Shown: positions 8,319-17,745 of the stretch, piece by piece | How positions within the stretch are numbered: position 1 is the first letter of the stretch | How the letters are laid out: every line of letters begins with the position of its first letter | Assembly (NCBI RefSeq): GCF_900116605.1 | Contig: NZ_FPBC01000007.1 | Span: forward strand, 1-64,000 | Direction: 5' to 3' | Length of the DNA stretch: 64,000 bases | Origin: Pseudomonas marincola | GTDB taxonomy: Bacteria > Pseudomonadota > Gammaproteobacteria > Pseudomonadales > Pseudomonadaceae | The notes under the pieces: model-generated | Told to the model about the DNA's origin: nothing | Databases searched by the model: none | Seen by the model: the letters and a program-made list of their open reading frames with translations, nothing else | Program-made: the position numbers and the translations under genes

Positions 8319-9533
8319 TTACGCCTTAAGCGTTTCTTGTTGAAGCAGAGCTTGTAACTCAGCTACTTTGGCTTGTATCGATCCCTTTGCATAATGATCT
8401 GGCATATTACTGTTCTTAGCCCAGCCGCCTGCCGCTTCCTGAATAGGGGCTTTTAAAAGCTTACGACTTAAACCGCTTTCACCTTTAAATTTTCTATCCA
8501 GTGCCTGATTCAAAAGATCATGAAATGTATTTCGAAGACGATGAGGGCTGAGAAGGCCCACAAACTCTGGATATTGTTTAATTAGCTCATTAAGAATTGA
8601 ATTAGGAGTCTGCACTGAAAGAGGACGCCCATCCCGGTAAGACAAGAAGACATAGCTTGTTGACTGCCAGCCGATGAATTCTTTTCTGATATTCACAATG
8701 TAGTGTTCAACCAGCGCAGCGAGCTGATCATGTAACACTACCTGCCGACCGAGGGTTTTAACTGAAGGAGACTCAGCGCGGGGATAATCAATCACATCTT
8801 TACTCTTGACGATATCGTAATACTTTCGCATCCCAGTAAGCTGAAAATTGTTCAATTTCAACAACAACGTCTCACCTTTACGATTTCCGCCCAACATCAA
8901 AAGAAGCAGGAGAATATAATTTCTCCATCGCACCTTATAAATTTTCCAAGGATTTAAATTATTGCTTGCATCAGGGTCAATAATGGCAATGAACTTAGCC
9001 TGAAGCTCAGGAGTAAGGCCAATCCTGTCTTTTTTATCGCCCCTGTAAGGAGCTTTCATATACAACTTGAAGCCGGCAGTCATGCTCTCAAACGAACGCT
9101 TAGCAATTTTAAGTTGTTCTAAGTTTCGAGCACACCGCCCCTCATAGAACAGCCATAGGTAATCTACAAATTTTTTTGCGCCTCGCATGCGGGCACCATA
9201 CCAATTTGGATTAACTTGTTCGCCAGTCTGTTGAGCAAAGCCGCAATACGATGAGAAAGCTTCAATCTCCCCGATTGTAAGAGGATTAAGATTTGCAACG
9301 CGCTCAATCAAATTTATTTTTTGAATTTCACAGAATCGATAGAGGATCAAAATAGAACTCTGATCAACTCTTATGGTGTTTGGCTTCGAGCCATTGTCGA
9401 ATCGTTGCAAAGCATACGCGCCGGCAAATATATCAACCTGGCTACTTTCAGTTACTAACTTTAGTTTTATACCGCCCAATTTATCAAAGACGACGGTAGT
9501 GAGTGAAAAGACTGAATTGTTCAAATGAAACAC
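8319..9533 (-). CDS. Tyrosine recombinase/integrase (first gene of the module, 404 aa)
   Basis: This is a site-specific recombinase with a full catalytic set: Arg218 (GGNRKGETLLL), His331-x-x-Arg334 (SPHRLRNTFHDL), Trp371 in place of the second His (GGWAKNSNMP; Trp is accepted in several family members) and Tyr381 (DHYAKG). Residues 60-170 form the helical core-binding region. The predicted start is a GTG at 9533 with no convincing ribosome site; no ATG occurs in the N-terminal part, so the true start is uncertain and could be an internal GTG/TTG. It is followed after 12 bases by the next recombinase gene. Its promoter must lie in the 200 bases between it and hupB, which also carry repeated ATGAAACAC motifs. 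Confidence 0.82.
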   Translation of the reverse strand: MFHLNNSVFSLTTVVFDKLGGIKLKLVTESSQVDIFAGAYALQRFDNGSKPNTIRVDQSSILILYRFCEIQKINLIERVANLNPLTIGEIEAFSSYCGFAQQTGEQVNPNWYGARMRGAKKFVDYLWLFYEGRCARNLEQLKIAKRSFESMTAGFKLYMKAPYRGDKKDRIGLTPELQAKFIAIIDPDASNNLNPWKIYKVRWRNYILLLLLMLGGNRKGETLLLKLNNFQLTGMRKYYDIVKSKDVIDYPRAESPSVKTLGRQVVLHDQLAALVEHYIVNIRKEFIGWQSTSYVFLSYRDGRPLSVQTPNSILNELIKQYPEFVGLLSPHRLRNTFHDLLNQALDRKFKGESGLSRKLLKAPIQEAAGGWAKNSNMPDHYAKGSIQAKVAELQALLQQETLKA

Positions 9534-9738
9534 CGCGCTTTTTTCACGAGCACGGAAGCCTATAGACAGGCTAAATGGGCGTCAAGAATGAAACGCTACT
9601 GCTTCAATGCGATCACTTTTTCTTTTGAATACTTAATGAAACACTGTTTCGATACTTTCACTTACCCCAGATAGCACAAAGCCCCGAATCACGAGGCTTT
9701 GCAGAACTTATCCACAGAAAATGAAACACTCTGTGTTT
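9525..9738. repeat. Cluster of ATGAAACAC repeats with short dyads; candidate attachment site or recombinase-binding region
   Basis: ATGAAAC(A/G)C occurs at 9525-9533, 9588-9596, 9636-9644 and 9721-9729, all in the same orientation. Two copies are part of palindromes: GAAAC-ACT-GTTTC (9638-9650) and AAACAC-TCT-GTGTTT (9724-9738). The last overlaps the stop codon of hupB. Between recombinase genes and the core chromosome, such repeats are what one expects of recombinase arm or core sites at the end of an integrated element. No second copy of the boundary was seen at the left of the window. The role is inferred. Confidence 0.4.
9677..9701 (-). terminator. Hairpin downstream of hupB
   Basis: CAAAGCC (9677-9683) and GGCTTTG (9695-9701) pair around an 11-base loop, 36 bases beyond the hupB stop. 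There is no long T-run, so it is a modest intrinsic terminator candidate for hupB. It could also shield hupB from the recombinase operon, which lies downstream on the same strand. Confidence 0.5.
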
Positions 9739-10009
9739 AATTTACCGCATCTTTGAGGGACTTGCCCGGTTTGAAAGCGACGGTGTTGCTGGCCTTGATG
9801 GTCACAGGCTGACCGGTTTGCGGATTCTTGCCGGTACGCGCACCGCGATGACGCTGCACAAATGTACCGAAACCGACCAGCGTGACGCTGTCTTTACGGT
9901 TCAGTGCACCGGTGATTTCTTCCAACACTGCGTTCAATACGCGGTTTGCCTGGTCTTTAGTCAGATCAGCTTTTTCTGCAATCGCTGCAGCAAGTTCTGG
10001 TTTACGCAT
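9737..10009 (-). CDS. hupB: DNA-binding protein HU-beta
   Basis: The 90-aa product is HU-beta, a nucleoid protein that binds and bends DNA without strong sequence preference, as a homo- or heterodimer. The sequence MRKPELAAAIAEKADLTK, the GFGTFVQRHRGARTGKNPQT arm region and the final FKPGKSLKDAVN are those of Pseudomonas HupB. Full family length. The recombinase element ends right at its 3' side, and the hupB stop codon lies inside a small palindrome (9724-9738). The rubredoxin reductase gene lies 188 bases upstream on the same strand. Confidence 0.97.
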   Translation of the reverse strand: MRKPELAAAIAEKADLTKDQANRVLNAVLEEITGALNRKDSVTLVGFGTFVQRHRGARTGKNPQTGQPVTIKASNTVAFKPGKSLKDAVN

Positions 10010-10197
10010 AAATGCCCCTATGACGGTTTGTTGTTGTTTTGTCCGGGCTGTTCCAGTTGAACAGCGCCCAAGGCGATGCAGCGGCTCTACGCTGCTGCAA
10101 TCACGTTGGAGGATGGCATGCGTTCAAGGGATATGCCAGCATCGTCCTACAGGAAAATAAGATGATTTTGTGGCGTACCCGACAGAAAGGAAGCTAA

Positions 10198-11346
10198 TTA
10201 CGCCAAAAGGGCCGGAAGTAGCTTATTCAGGGCCAATTTTTCCTGAACGGCAGTCCCAGTTAGTGCGTAACCGAGCAGTTCTCCCGAGGCATTTCGGCAC
10301 AGGGCTTTGATGTCGCCAGCGCTGCCTTCAACCGTCCATTCACCCTGCAAACCGTGCGGCACTGGCGACACAACCAGAGGGCAAATTGGGGTTTTGACCG
10401 TAACCGGCATGGCGCCGTACTTCACTGCAGTCGGGTTACCGGCCAATGTTTGCGCAAGCGCCCGTGCGCAACTCATGAGCGGCATGACGTAGAGCAAATT
10501 GAGACCGTCGACTTCGGCGCAATCGCCCAACGCGAAGATGTTGCTGTGCGAGGTGCGCAGCTCACGGTCAACCACCACGCCACGATTAACCTCCAGACCT
10601 GCCGCCATCGCCAGCGCCGTGCGCGGCCGCAAGCCAATTGCCGAAAGCACCAGATCACATTCGATCACCGTGCCATCCGACAACACCGCTTCAAGCCCCT
10701 CGCCTTTATGGTTGAGACGCGTAAGCACCGGCCCCAGATGGAAACGCGCGCCAAGCCCTTCGAGCCCTGCCTGCACGGCAGCTGCGGCGGCCGGGTGCAA
10801 CAACGCGGGCATCACTTGCTCGCACGGCGCAACGAGTTCGACCTGATAGCCGCCGAGCATCAGGTCGTTGGCGAACTCACAGCCGATCAGGCCGACGCCG
10901 AGCAACAGCACGCGTTTTTTACCTTCGGCCGCCGCACGAAAGCGTGCGTAGTCTTCAAGGTCATTGATTGGGAAAACCTGCTCACTAGCATCGCCCTCAA
11001 CCGGCACCCGAATCACTTCCGCGCCCCACGCCAAGACAAGATCGCGGTACGCCACAGCTTCTTCACCGATCCACAATTGTTTGTGGCCAGGGTCAATTCC
11101 GGTGATCTGGGTGTGGGTGCGCACCTCGGCATTCAACTGCTCGGCCATCGCGCCGGGCTCGGCCATGCTCAGGCTGTCGGCATCCTTGTTCTTGCCGAAG
11201 CCGGTGGAGAGCATTGGCTTGGAATAGGAGCGACCGTCGTCTGCCGTAATCAGCAACAAAGGGGTTTCGCTGTCGAGCTTGCGGAACTCACGCGCCAGGT
11301 TATAGCCAGCCAGGCCGGTGCCGATAATTACGACCGGTGCAGTCAT
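10198..11346 (-). CDS. rubB: Rubredoxin-NAD(+) reductase
   Basis: The 382-aa flavoprotein passes electrons from NADH to rubredoxin, which in turn serves alkane hydroxylases or oxidative-stress reactions. An FAD-binding Rossmann motif lies at the N-terminus ([17 protein letters not shown]), an NAD-binding motif at about residues 145-160 ([17 protein letters not shown]), and the second FAD motif near residue 270 ([12 protein letters not shown]). It lies downstream of two rubredoxin genes on the same strand, the same order as rubA1-rubA2-rubB of other pseudomonads. The gap from the second rubredoxin gene is about 80 bases and contains a loose inverted repeat (CCAGCCAA/TTGGCTGG, 11385-11418). Confidence 0.95.
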   Translation of the reverse strand: MTAPVVIIGTGLAGYNLAREFRKLDSETPLLLITADDGRSYSKPMLSTGFGKNKDADSLSMAEPGAMAEQLNAEVRTHTQITGIDPGHKQLWIGEEAVAYRDLVLAWGAEVIRVPVEGDASEQVFPINDLEDYARFRAAAEGKKRVLLLGVGLIGCEFANDLMLGGYQVELVAPCEQVMPALLHPAAAAAVQAGLEGLGARFHLGPVLTRLNHKGEGLEAVLSDGTVIECDLVLSAIGLRPRTALAMAAGLEVNRGVVVDRELRTSHSNIFALGDCAEVDGLNLLYVMPLMSCARALAQTLAGNPTAVKYGAMPVTVKTPICPLVVSPVPHGLQGEWTVEGSAGDIKALCRNASGELLGYALTGTAVQEKLALNKLLPALLA

Positions 11347-11425
11347 TATTTTTCGCCTCTTGATTAGATTTATAACGGCTGCAACCAGCCAAAAAGCAGT
11401 TAAGCAATAGTTGGCTGGCCCGGTT

Positions 11426-11593
11426 TCAACTGATTTCGATCATCTCGAAATCAGCCTTGCCAACCCCGCAATCCGGGCACACCCAGTCTGCTGGTATGTC
11501 TTCCCACGCGGTACCGGGCTCGATGCCTTCATCAACCAGCCCTTCGGCTTCGTCGTAGATGAAACCGCAGACCACACATTGCCACTTACGCAT
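11426..11593 (-). CDS. rubA2: Rubredoxin (second copy)
   Basis: The 55-aa iron protein carries electrons from rubredoxin reductase. It begins [18 protein letters not shown] and has the two Cys-x2-Cys iron ligand pairs (CVVCG near residue 6, CPDCG near residue 39). The length is exactly that of AlkG-like single-domain rubredoxins. The ATG at 11593 is preceded by GGAGGTTCAC, a strong ribosome site. It lies between the other rubredoxin gene and the reductase gene, and is the closer to the reductase. The numbering follows P. aeruginosa practice and is an inference from order. Confidence 0.95.
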   Translation of the reverse strand: MRKWQCVVCGFIYDEAEGLVDEGIEPGTAWEDIPADWVCPDCGVGKADFEMIEIS

Positions 11594-11671
11594 GTGAACC
11601 TCCGCCAGAGTTGCCGGTAAGCATTGCTCTATTGTCTATCGCAGTGGCCTCGCTTGGCCAGAACCACCAAT

Positions 11672-11697
11672 AAAAACGGCGGCCAAGGGCCGCCGTT
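11672..11697 (-). terminator. Rho-independent terminator between the two rubredoxin genes
   Basis: AACGGCGGCC (11675-11684) and GGCCGCCGTT (11688-11697) form a perfect 10-bp stem with a three-base loop. On the minus strand a TTTTT run follows. It should end most transcripts of the upstream rubredoxin gene, so the downstream rubredoxin and reductase genes probably have their own promoter. Confidence 0.85.
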
Positions 11698-11710
11698 GGG
11701 GAAATCTGAA

Positions 11711-11878
11711 TTAACCGATTTCGATCATTTCGAAATCCATCTTGCCAACACCGCAATCCGGGCAAAGCCAGTCTTCCGGTACATCCTGCCATGCTGTGCC
11801 GGCGGCGATGCCTTCATCAGGCCAGCCCTGACTTTCATCGTATACCAGCCCACAGACTACACATTGCCACTTTTTCAT
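11711..11878 (-). CDS. rubA1: Rubredoxin (first copy)
   Basis: The 55-aa rubredoxin begins [18 protein letters not shown] and has CVVCG and CPDCG iron ligand pairs. It differs from its neighbour at about a quarter of positions (for example GWPDEGIAAGT against [11 protein letters not shown]), so the pair arose by an old tandem duplication. The start ATG at 11878 follows GAGGTTG. It is separated from the second copy by a strong terminator, suggesting independent control of the two electron carriers. Confidence 0.95.
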   Translation of the reverse strand: MKKWQCVVCGLVYDESQGWPDEGIAAGTAWQDVPEDWLCPDCGVGKMDFEMIEIG

Positions 11879-12021
11879 TTCAACCTCAGGTAATCGCAGG
11901 GTAATTGCGCGAGCAAACTAACGTAATTAGCCGAACCCGCCAAGCACCGCCACGACGAACGTGTATTAATCCACCAGGTGCCTGACGCCCACAAAGACCG
12001 CCAGACACCTGACTCAAGCGC

Positions 12022-13722
12022 TTACTTAGCCGCCATCAACGGATCAACGATGGACATGCCGTACATCGCAATCATCGTCAGGCTGCCAGCAGCCAAGAGG
12101 TAGTACAGCGTTGGCAGCATGGTTTTGCGCAGGGTAATCCCTTCACGACCAAGCAAACCGACCGTTGCCGAAGCTGCGACCACGTTGTGGATCGCAATCA
12201 TGTTACCGGCTGCGGCACCTACCGACTGCGCGGCCACCATCATCGCACCCGACACGCCCAGCAGGCCTGCTGCGTTGAACTGGAACTGCGAGAGCATCAG
12301 GTTGGAAACGGTGTTTGAACCGGCGATAAACGCGCCGAGACCGCCAACTGCAGGCGCGAACAGTGGGTAAATACCGCCCACGCTGTCAGCCACCAACTGC
12401 GCCATCGCCACCGGCATGGACACCAGATCAGAACCGTTGACGCCGGAGTTGATCAGGATACGCACCATCGGAATGGTGAAGATCAGCACGAAACCAGCGC
12501 CCAGCAGGGTGCGGCTCGATTCACTGATGGCAGCGGTCAGTTCGGAGAAGCGCATGCGGTGCAGGAAGAAGGTCACCAACACCACCATGCACAGAATCCC
12601 GCCTGGCAGATACAGCGGCTGGATGGCACCCGACACGCCGGCTTCGCCGAGAATGTCAGTCCAACCGAAGCTCACTGCGCTGAGCGCGTTCTTCAGGTCC
12701 GGGAACACCCGCGATGCAACCAAGAACACCGCCAACAGCAGGTACGGCGCCCATGCCATCGGCACGGAGATCGGCGTTTTACCGGCGATGTCATCGAGTT
12801 TCATCTCGATCTTGCCCATCCACTCGGCAGGCCAGTCTTTGGCGTCAGCGAAGTCCCATGTTTCCTTTGGCAGCAGGAAACCGGCCTTGGCCGCTGGAAT
12901 AACGATTGCCAGACCTACCAGAGCACCGATCATCGACGGGAACTCAGGACCCAGGAATACCCCGGCAGCCATGTACGGCAGCGAGAAAGCCAGACCGGTA
13001 AAGATCGCGAACGGGGCCATTTGCAGGCCTTCCTTCCACGACTGATTCTTACCGAAGAAGCGGGTCATGATCGACAGCATGAACAGCGGCATCAGCAGAC
13101 CGATCACGCCGTGCAGGATTACCACACGCGAGACGATCATCTGGAAGAAGATGTCCCAGCTGCTGCCCAGTGTTGCCAGCTGTTCGGTCAGGCCGGTTTT
13201 ATCCAGACCACCCGCAACACCCACCAACATCGGCGTACCCACGGCACCGAAGGATACCGGAGTCGACTGCACCATCATCCCCAAAACCACTGCTGCCAGA
13301 GCCGGGAAACCCAGCGCGACAAGCAATGGCGCAGCCACCGCAGCCGGCGTACCGAAGCCGGATGCCCCTTCAATGAAGCAACCAAACAGCCAGGCCACGA
13401 TCAGTGCCTGCACGCGGCGGTCCGGGCTGATGCCCGAAAAACCACGGCGAATGGCACTGATGCCACCCGAATGTTTGAGTGTGTTGAGCAGCAAGATCGC
13501 GCCAAAGATGATCCACAGGATCGACGCGGTCAGCACCAAGCCTTGCAGACTTGAAGCCACTACCCGTACCAGTGACATGTCCCAGGCGGTTAACCCGATG
13601 ATTGCCGTAAGTAAAAAAACCACCGGCATTGCGTATTTGGCTGGCCAGCGAAAGCCGATCAGCAAAACACCCGCCAGCACCAACGGCACGAATGCCAGGA
13701 TCGAGAGCAAGGTTTGACTCAT
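12022..13722 (-). CDS. glcA: L-lactate permease family transporter, probably glycolate permease
   Basis: The 566-aa inner-membrane protein of the LctP family has 12 or more membrane segments. The family motif region [19 protein letters not shown] lies near residues 116-134 and [15 protein letters not shown] near residues 152-166. LctP proteins import L- or D-lactate and glycolate with protons. Here it lies directly downstream of malate synthase G and the glycolate oxidase genes, so glycolate (GlcA role) is the likeliest substrate; lactate cannot be excluded, and the symbol rests on context. A terminator separates it from glcB, so it may have its own promoter in 13723-13843. Confidence 0.85.
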   Translation of the reverse strand: MSQTLLSILAFVPLVLAGVLLIGFRWPAKYAMPVVFLLTAIIGLTAWDMSLVRVVASSLQGLVLTASILWIIFGAILLLNTLKHSGGISAIRRGFSGISPDRRVQALIVAWLFGCFIEGASGFGTPAAVAAPLLVALGFPALAAVVLGMMVQSTPVSFGAVGTPMLVGVAGGLDKTGLTEQLATLGSSWDIFFQMIVSRVVILHGVIGLLMPLFMLSIMTRFFGKNQSWKEGLQMAPFAIFTGLAFSLPYMAAGVFLGPEFPSMIGALVGLAIVIPAAKAGFLLPKETWDFADAKDWPAEWMGKIEMKLDDIAGKTPISVPMAWAPYLLLAVFLVASRVFPDLKNALSAVSFGWTDILGEAGVSGAIQPLYLPGGILCMVVLVTFFLHRMRFSELTAAISESSRTLLGAGFVLIFTIPMVRILINSGVNGSDLVSMPVAMAQLVADSVGGIYPLFAPAVGGLGAFIAGSNTVSNLMLSQFQFNAAGLLGVSGAMMVAAQSVGAAAGNMIAIHNVVAASATVGLLGREGITLRKTMLPTLYYLLAAGSLTMIAMYGMSIVDPLMAAK

Positions 13723-13843
13723 TTTGTGGGTCCCTTATTTTTTTTGTGAACCGCTAATTTCCCGGGCGATAACCCGGCGCCACGCATCTAGGGCATTCCT
13801 TCTGCCCCGAAGCCCAACAGAGTTACTGTATGGGCTAATGCTC

Positions 13844-13873
13844 AAAAGCCCCGCCAACGTTAATTGGCGGGGC
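13844..13873 (-). terminator. Rho-independent terminator of glcB
   Basis: GCCCCGCCAA (13848-13857) and TTGGCGGGGC (13864-13873) form a perfect 10-bp stem with a six-base loop, followed on the minus strand by TTTT. It lies 21 bases beyond the malate synthase stop. Confidence 0.88.
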
Positions 13874-13894
13874 GAATCTTGTTGCTATGTCACT

Positions 13895-16087
13895 TTACTG
13901 CTGCTTGAAGCGCAAACGCCAAGCATGCAGCAAAGGTTCGGTATAACCACTGGGTTGTTCACAGCCCTTGAATACCAGATCACTTGCAGCCTGGAAGGCT
14001 GCGGATTGCTGTGGATTGGTTGCCATTGGACGATACACCGGATCACCCGCATTCTGCTGGTCAACCACCTCGGCCATGCGCAGCAGGCTTTGCTCAACCT
14101 GCGCTTCGCTGATCACACCGTGGCGCAACCAGTTGGCAATGTGCTGGCTGGAGATACGCAACGTAGCCCGGTCTTCCATCAGGCCGACGTTGTGGATATC
14201 CGGCACCTTCGAGCAACCAACACCTTGTTCAACCCAACGTACAACGTAGCCGAGAATACCCTGACAGTTGTTGTCGAGTTCTTGCTGAATCTCGCTTGCG
14301 CTCCAGTTGCGCTCAGCGCTGACCGGCACTGTCAGCAGATCATTGAGCAAGCTATTGCGCTGAGCGTTGAGATCAATCATCTCCAGCTCACGCTGAACCG
14401 CCTGCACATCAACCTGGTGATAGTGCAATGCATGCAGTACCGCAGCCGTTGGCGATGGCACCCAGGCGGTGTTAGCACCGGCTTTCGGGTGACCAATTTT
14501 CTGCTCGAGCATCGCAGCCATCAGATCCGGCATGGCCCACATGCCTTTACCGATCTGCGCCTTGCCGCGCAGGCCGCAGTTAAGACCAACCAGCACGTTA
14601 TTGCGCTCGTAGGCCTGAATCCATGCGCTGCTCTTCATGTCGCCTTTGCGCAGCATCGGGCCCGCTTCCATCGCCGTGTGCATCTCGTCACCGGTGCGAT
14701 CGAGGAAGCCGGTGTTGATGAATGCAACGCGCGCAGCGGCCTCAGCGATACACGCCTTGAGGTTAACCGAGGTGCGGCGCTCTTCATCCATGATGCCCAT
14801 TTTCACGGTGTTGGCTGGCAGGCCCAACAGCGCTTCAACGCGGCCGAACAGTTGGTTGGCAAACGCCACCTCTGCCGGGCCATGCATCTTCGGCTTAACG
14901 ATGTAAACGCTGCCAGTGCGCGAGTTGCCTTTGCGCTGCAGGTCATACATGGCGATGAGCGTGGTCATCACGCCATCGAGAATACCTTCGGGGATTTCAA
15001 AGCCTTCAGCGTCGATAATCGCCGGGTTGCTCATCAGATGGCCGACGTTACGCACGAACAGCAATGAACGACCATGCAGGGTCAGCGCCGAGCCATCCAC
15101 CGCGATGTACTGACGATCAGGGTTGAGGCTACGAGTAATAACCTTGCCGCCCTTCTCCAGGTCTTCACGCAGATCGCCCTTCATCAGGCCGAGCCAGTTG
15201 CGGTAGATAACCACTTTGTCGTCGGCATCAACTGCGGCAACCGAATCTTCGCAATCGAGAATCGTCGACAGCGCCGCCTCGATCAGCAGGTCTTTGACGC
15301 CAGCCGGATCGGTTTTGCCGATCGGGCTTTGCGCATCGATCTGAATCTCGACATGCAGGCCGTTGTTCTTCAGCAGCAACGCGGTGGGCGCAGCAACTTC
15401 ACCCTGATAACCGACAAACTTCTGTGGCTCGCGCAGGCCGCTCTCGCTGCCATCACGCAAGCTCACCAGCAGTTGGCCATCGGCAATCTGGTAACGCACA
15501 GCATCAACGTGCGAGCCCTTGGCTAGCGGCGCTGCCTGATCGAGGAAACCGCGGGCAAAGGCAATAACCTTGGCGCCACGCACTTCGTTGTAGCCCGGCC
15601 CTTTGCTTGCGCCGTCAGCTTCGGAGATAGCGTCAGTGCCGTACAACGCGTCATACAGCGAACCCCAACGGGCGTTGGCGGCGTTGAGCGCGTAGCGCGC
15701 ATTCATCACCGGCACGACCAACTGCGGACCTGCCTGAGTGGCGATTTCCGAGTCTACATTGGCGGTGCTGGCCTGCACGCTTGCAGGTTGCGGCAACAGA
15801 TAACCGATCGACTCAAGGAAGCTACGGTAAGCCGGCATGTCCTTGACTGGGCCCGGATTAGCGCGGTGCCACTGGTCCAGTTCAATTTGCAGGCGATCGC
15901 GCTCGGCCAGCAGCTGACGATTCTTCGGTGCAAGGTCATGCACCAGCGCCGCAAAGCCGCTCCAGAATGCTTCGCGCTCCAGACCACTGCCCGGCAGCAC
16001 TTCTTCATCAACAAAACGCTGCAGGTTGCTGGCCACTTGCAGGCCGTGGCAATTAACTCGATCGGTCATTTCAAAATCTCCTTTCAA
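13895..16087 (-). CDS. glcB: Malate synthase G
   Basis: The 730-aa cytosolic enzyme condenses glyoxylate with acetyl-CoA to malate, the step that follows glycolate oxidation. Length and sequence match the long G isoform: the TIM-barrel core includes [18 protein letters not shown] and [16 protein letters not shown], and the [18 protein letters not shown] block lies near residues 430-447. The start is preceded by AAAGGAG. It is followed by its own terminator and preceded by glcG, in the same direction as glcDEF. Confidence 0.97.
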   Translation of the reverse strand: MKGDFEMTDRVNCHGLQVASNLQRFVDEEVLPGSGLEREAFWSGFAALVHDLAPKNRQLLAERDRLQIELDQWHRANPGPVKDMPAYRSFLESIGYLLPQPASVQASTANVDSEIATQAGPQLVVPVMNARYALNAANARWGSLYDALYGTDAISEADGASKGPGYNEVRGAKVIAFARGFLDQAAPLAKGSHVDAVRYQIADGQLLVSLRDGSESGLREPQKFVGYQGEVAAPTALLLKNNGLHVEIQIDAQSPIGKTDPAGVKDLLIEAALSTILDCEDSVAAVDADDKVVIYRNWLGLMKGDLREDLEKGGKVITRSLNPDRQYIAVDGSALTLHGRSLLFVRNVGHLMSNPAIIDAEGFEIPEGILDGVMTTLIAMYDLQRKGNSRTGSVYIVKPKMHGPAEVAFANQLFGRVEALLGLPANTVKMGIMDEERRTSVNLKACIAEAAARVAFINTGFLDRTGDEMHTAMEAGPMLRKGDMKSSAWIQAYERNNVLVGLNCGLRGKAQIGKGMWAMPDLMAAMLEQKIGHPKAGANTAWVPSPTAAVLHALHYHQVDVQAVQRELEMIDLNAQRNSLLNDLLTVPVSAERNWSASEIQQELDNNCQGILGYVVRWVEQGVGCSKVPDIHNVGLMEDRATLRISSQHIANWLRHGVISEAQVEQSLLRMAEVVDQQNAGDPVYRPMATNPQQSAAFQAASDLVFKGCEQPSGYTEPLLHAWRLRFKQQ

Positions 16088-16114
16088 TGGGTTGCAAGGG
16101 GTGCGAGCAGCGGC

Positions 16115-16516
16115 TTATGCCACGCTCGAAGCACCCGCCTTGGCAATCTGCGAGTCCTGATCGGCGCGAACGCCGGACACGCCCACGGCGCCTACGATCT
16201 GGCCGTTTACGACAACCGGTACACCGCCTTCCAGCGAGGTCAGCAATGGCGCTGAAATGAACGCATTGCGACCGCCATTGACCATGTCTTCATAAATTTT
16301 CGATTCGCGGCGGCCCAGCGCAGAGGTGCGGGCTTTTTCCTGAGCGATGTAGGCACCGATTGGCGCACAACCATCGAGACGCTCCAACGCCAGCGGATGG
16401 CCACCGTCATCGACTACTGCAATGGCCACAGCCCAGTTGTTGGCTTCGGCCTCGGCACGTGCGGCGGCGATGATCTGGCTGGCTTCCTGTAGACCCAGTA
16501 CGGCTTTGGTTTGCAT
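16115..16516 (-). CDS. glcG: GlcG/HbpS-family protein of the glycolate cluster
   Basis: The 133-aa protein belongs to the GlcG/HbpS/PduO-C fold family, some of whose members bind haem or corrinoids. Landmarks are AAARAEAEANNWAVAIAVVD and the C-terminal GGVPVVVNGQIVGAVGVSG. It lies between glcF (10 bases upstream) and glcB, which is the conserved place of glcG in Pseudomonas and E. coli. Its exact role in glycolate use is not established. Confidence 0.93.
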   Translation of the reverse strand: MQTKAVLGLQEASQIIAAARAEAEANNWAVAIAVVDDGGHPLALERLDGCAPIGAYIAQEKARTSALGRRESKIYEDMVNGGRNAFISAPLLTSLEGGVPVVVNGQIVGAVGVSGVRADQDSQIAKAGASSVA

Positions 16517-16525
16517 GTAAATCTC

Positions 16526-17743
16526 CTAGTTCAGGGCTTCTTCGACCAGCTCGATCCAGTGGCGCACAGGCGTACGCCCGGCTCCGTCGAGGTGGGTCTG
16601 GCAACCGATATTGGCGGTGACGATAACCTCGGGCTTACCGCTTTCGAGGGCATTCATCTTGTTGTCACGCAGCTGCTTGGAAAGCTCTGGCTGGGTGATT
16701 GAATAGGTACCGGCAGAGCCACAGCAAAGATGGCTGTCTGGCACTTGGGTCAGGCTGAAACCGAGCTTGCTGAGCACCGCCTCGACCTCGCCGCCCAGTT
16801 TCAGGGCGTGCTGCAAGGTGCATGGGCAATGGAACGCCAGGCGCTTGCCTGCCGTGCCTGTCAATGTCTCTAATGGCTCTTCACGCAGAACCTCGACCAG
16901 ATCTTTGCTGAGGGCGCTGATACGCTCGGCTTTCTTCGCATACTCGCGGTCGTCCTTGAGCATGTGCGCGTAATCTTTGACGAATGCGCCGCAGCCACTG
17001 GCGGTCTGCACGATGGCTTCTGCGCCCGCCTCGACGGCTGGCCACCAGGCATCGATGTTGCGCCGCGCCCGCTGCAAACCAGCTTCCTGCGCGTTCAGGT
17101 GATAGTCCACCGCGCCGCAGCAACCGGCCTGAGCAATCGGTTTGACGCTGATGCCCAGACGATCGAGAACCCGCGCAGTCGCCGCATTGGTATTAGGCGA
17201 CAAACCGGGCTGCACACAGCCTTCGAGCATCAATACGTGACGTGCATGACGCATCTCAGGGCGGGGCTTGGCCGGGCGTACTTCACGCGGCAGCTTGTTC
17301 TTCAGGGCTTCGGGCAACACCGGCTTGAACACCTGACCGAGCTGGGTCATGGCTTTGAACACGCCGGGGTTCGGCGTCATCATGCGCAGACCTTCACGCA
17401 GCATGCGCTCACCCAACGGGCGCGGTACTGCGGCATCGACCACGGCGCGACCGATATCGAGCAAGTTGTGATACTGCACACCCGACGGGCAGGTTGTTTC
17501 ACAGTTGCGGCAGGTCAGGCAGCGGTCGAGATGTTGCTGAGTCTTGGCGGTAACTTCGTTGCCTTCGAGCACCTGCTTGATCAGATAGATACGCCCACGC
17601 GGGCCGTCCAGTTCGTCGCCAAGCAATTGATAGGTCGGGCACGTTGCGTTGCAAAAACCACAGTGCACGCAGGAGCGCAGAATGCTTTCTGCCTCGGCGG
17701 CGCGCGGCAGACGCTTGGCTTGTTCGCTTAGATTAGTCTGCAT
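16526..17743 (-). CDS. glcF: Glycolate oxidase iron-sulfur subunit
   Basis: The 405-aa subunit carries electrons away from the flavin subunits of the membrane-associated glycolate oxidase. Two ferredoxin-type 4Fe-4S motifs lie at the N-terminus (CVHCGFCNATCP near residue 26 and CLTCRNCETTCP near residue 76). Two CCG-type Cys-rich motifs (QAGCCGAVDYH and HLCCGSAGTY) follow, as in heterodisulfide-reductase-like proteins. It starts two bases after the glcE stop, so translation is coupled. Confidence 0.97.
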   Translation of the reverse strand: MQTNLSEQAKRLPRAAEAESILRSCVHCGFCNATCPTYQLLGDELDGPRGRIYLIKQVLEGNEVTAKTQQHLDRCLTCRNCETTCPSGVQYHNLLDIGRAVVDAAVPRPLGERMLREGLRMMTPNPGVFKAMTQLGQVFKPVLPEALKNKLPREVRPAKPRPEMRHARHVLMLEGCVQPGLSPNTNAATARVLDRLGISVKPIAQAGCCGAVDYHLNAQEAGLQRARRNIDAWWPAVEAGAEAIVQTASGCGAFVKDYAHMLKDDREYAKKAERISALSKDLVEVLREEPLETLTGTAGKRLAFHCPCTLQHALKLGGEVEAVLSKLGFSLTQVPDSHLCCGSAGTYSITQPELSKQLRDNKMNALESGKPEVIVTANIGCQTHLDGAGRTPVRHWIELVEEALN

Positions 17744-17745
17744 AC

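Noticed and set aside
11426..11878. Two rubredoxin genes as an assembly duplication
   Set aside because: The two copies differ at many positions and have a separate terminator; paired rubredoxin genes before the reductase are normal in Pseudomonas.
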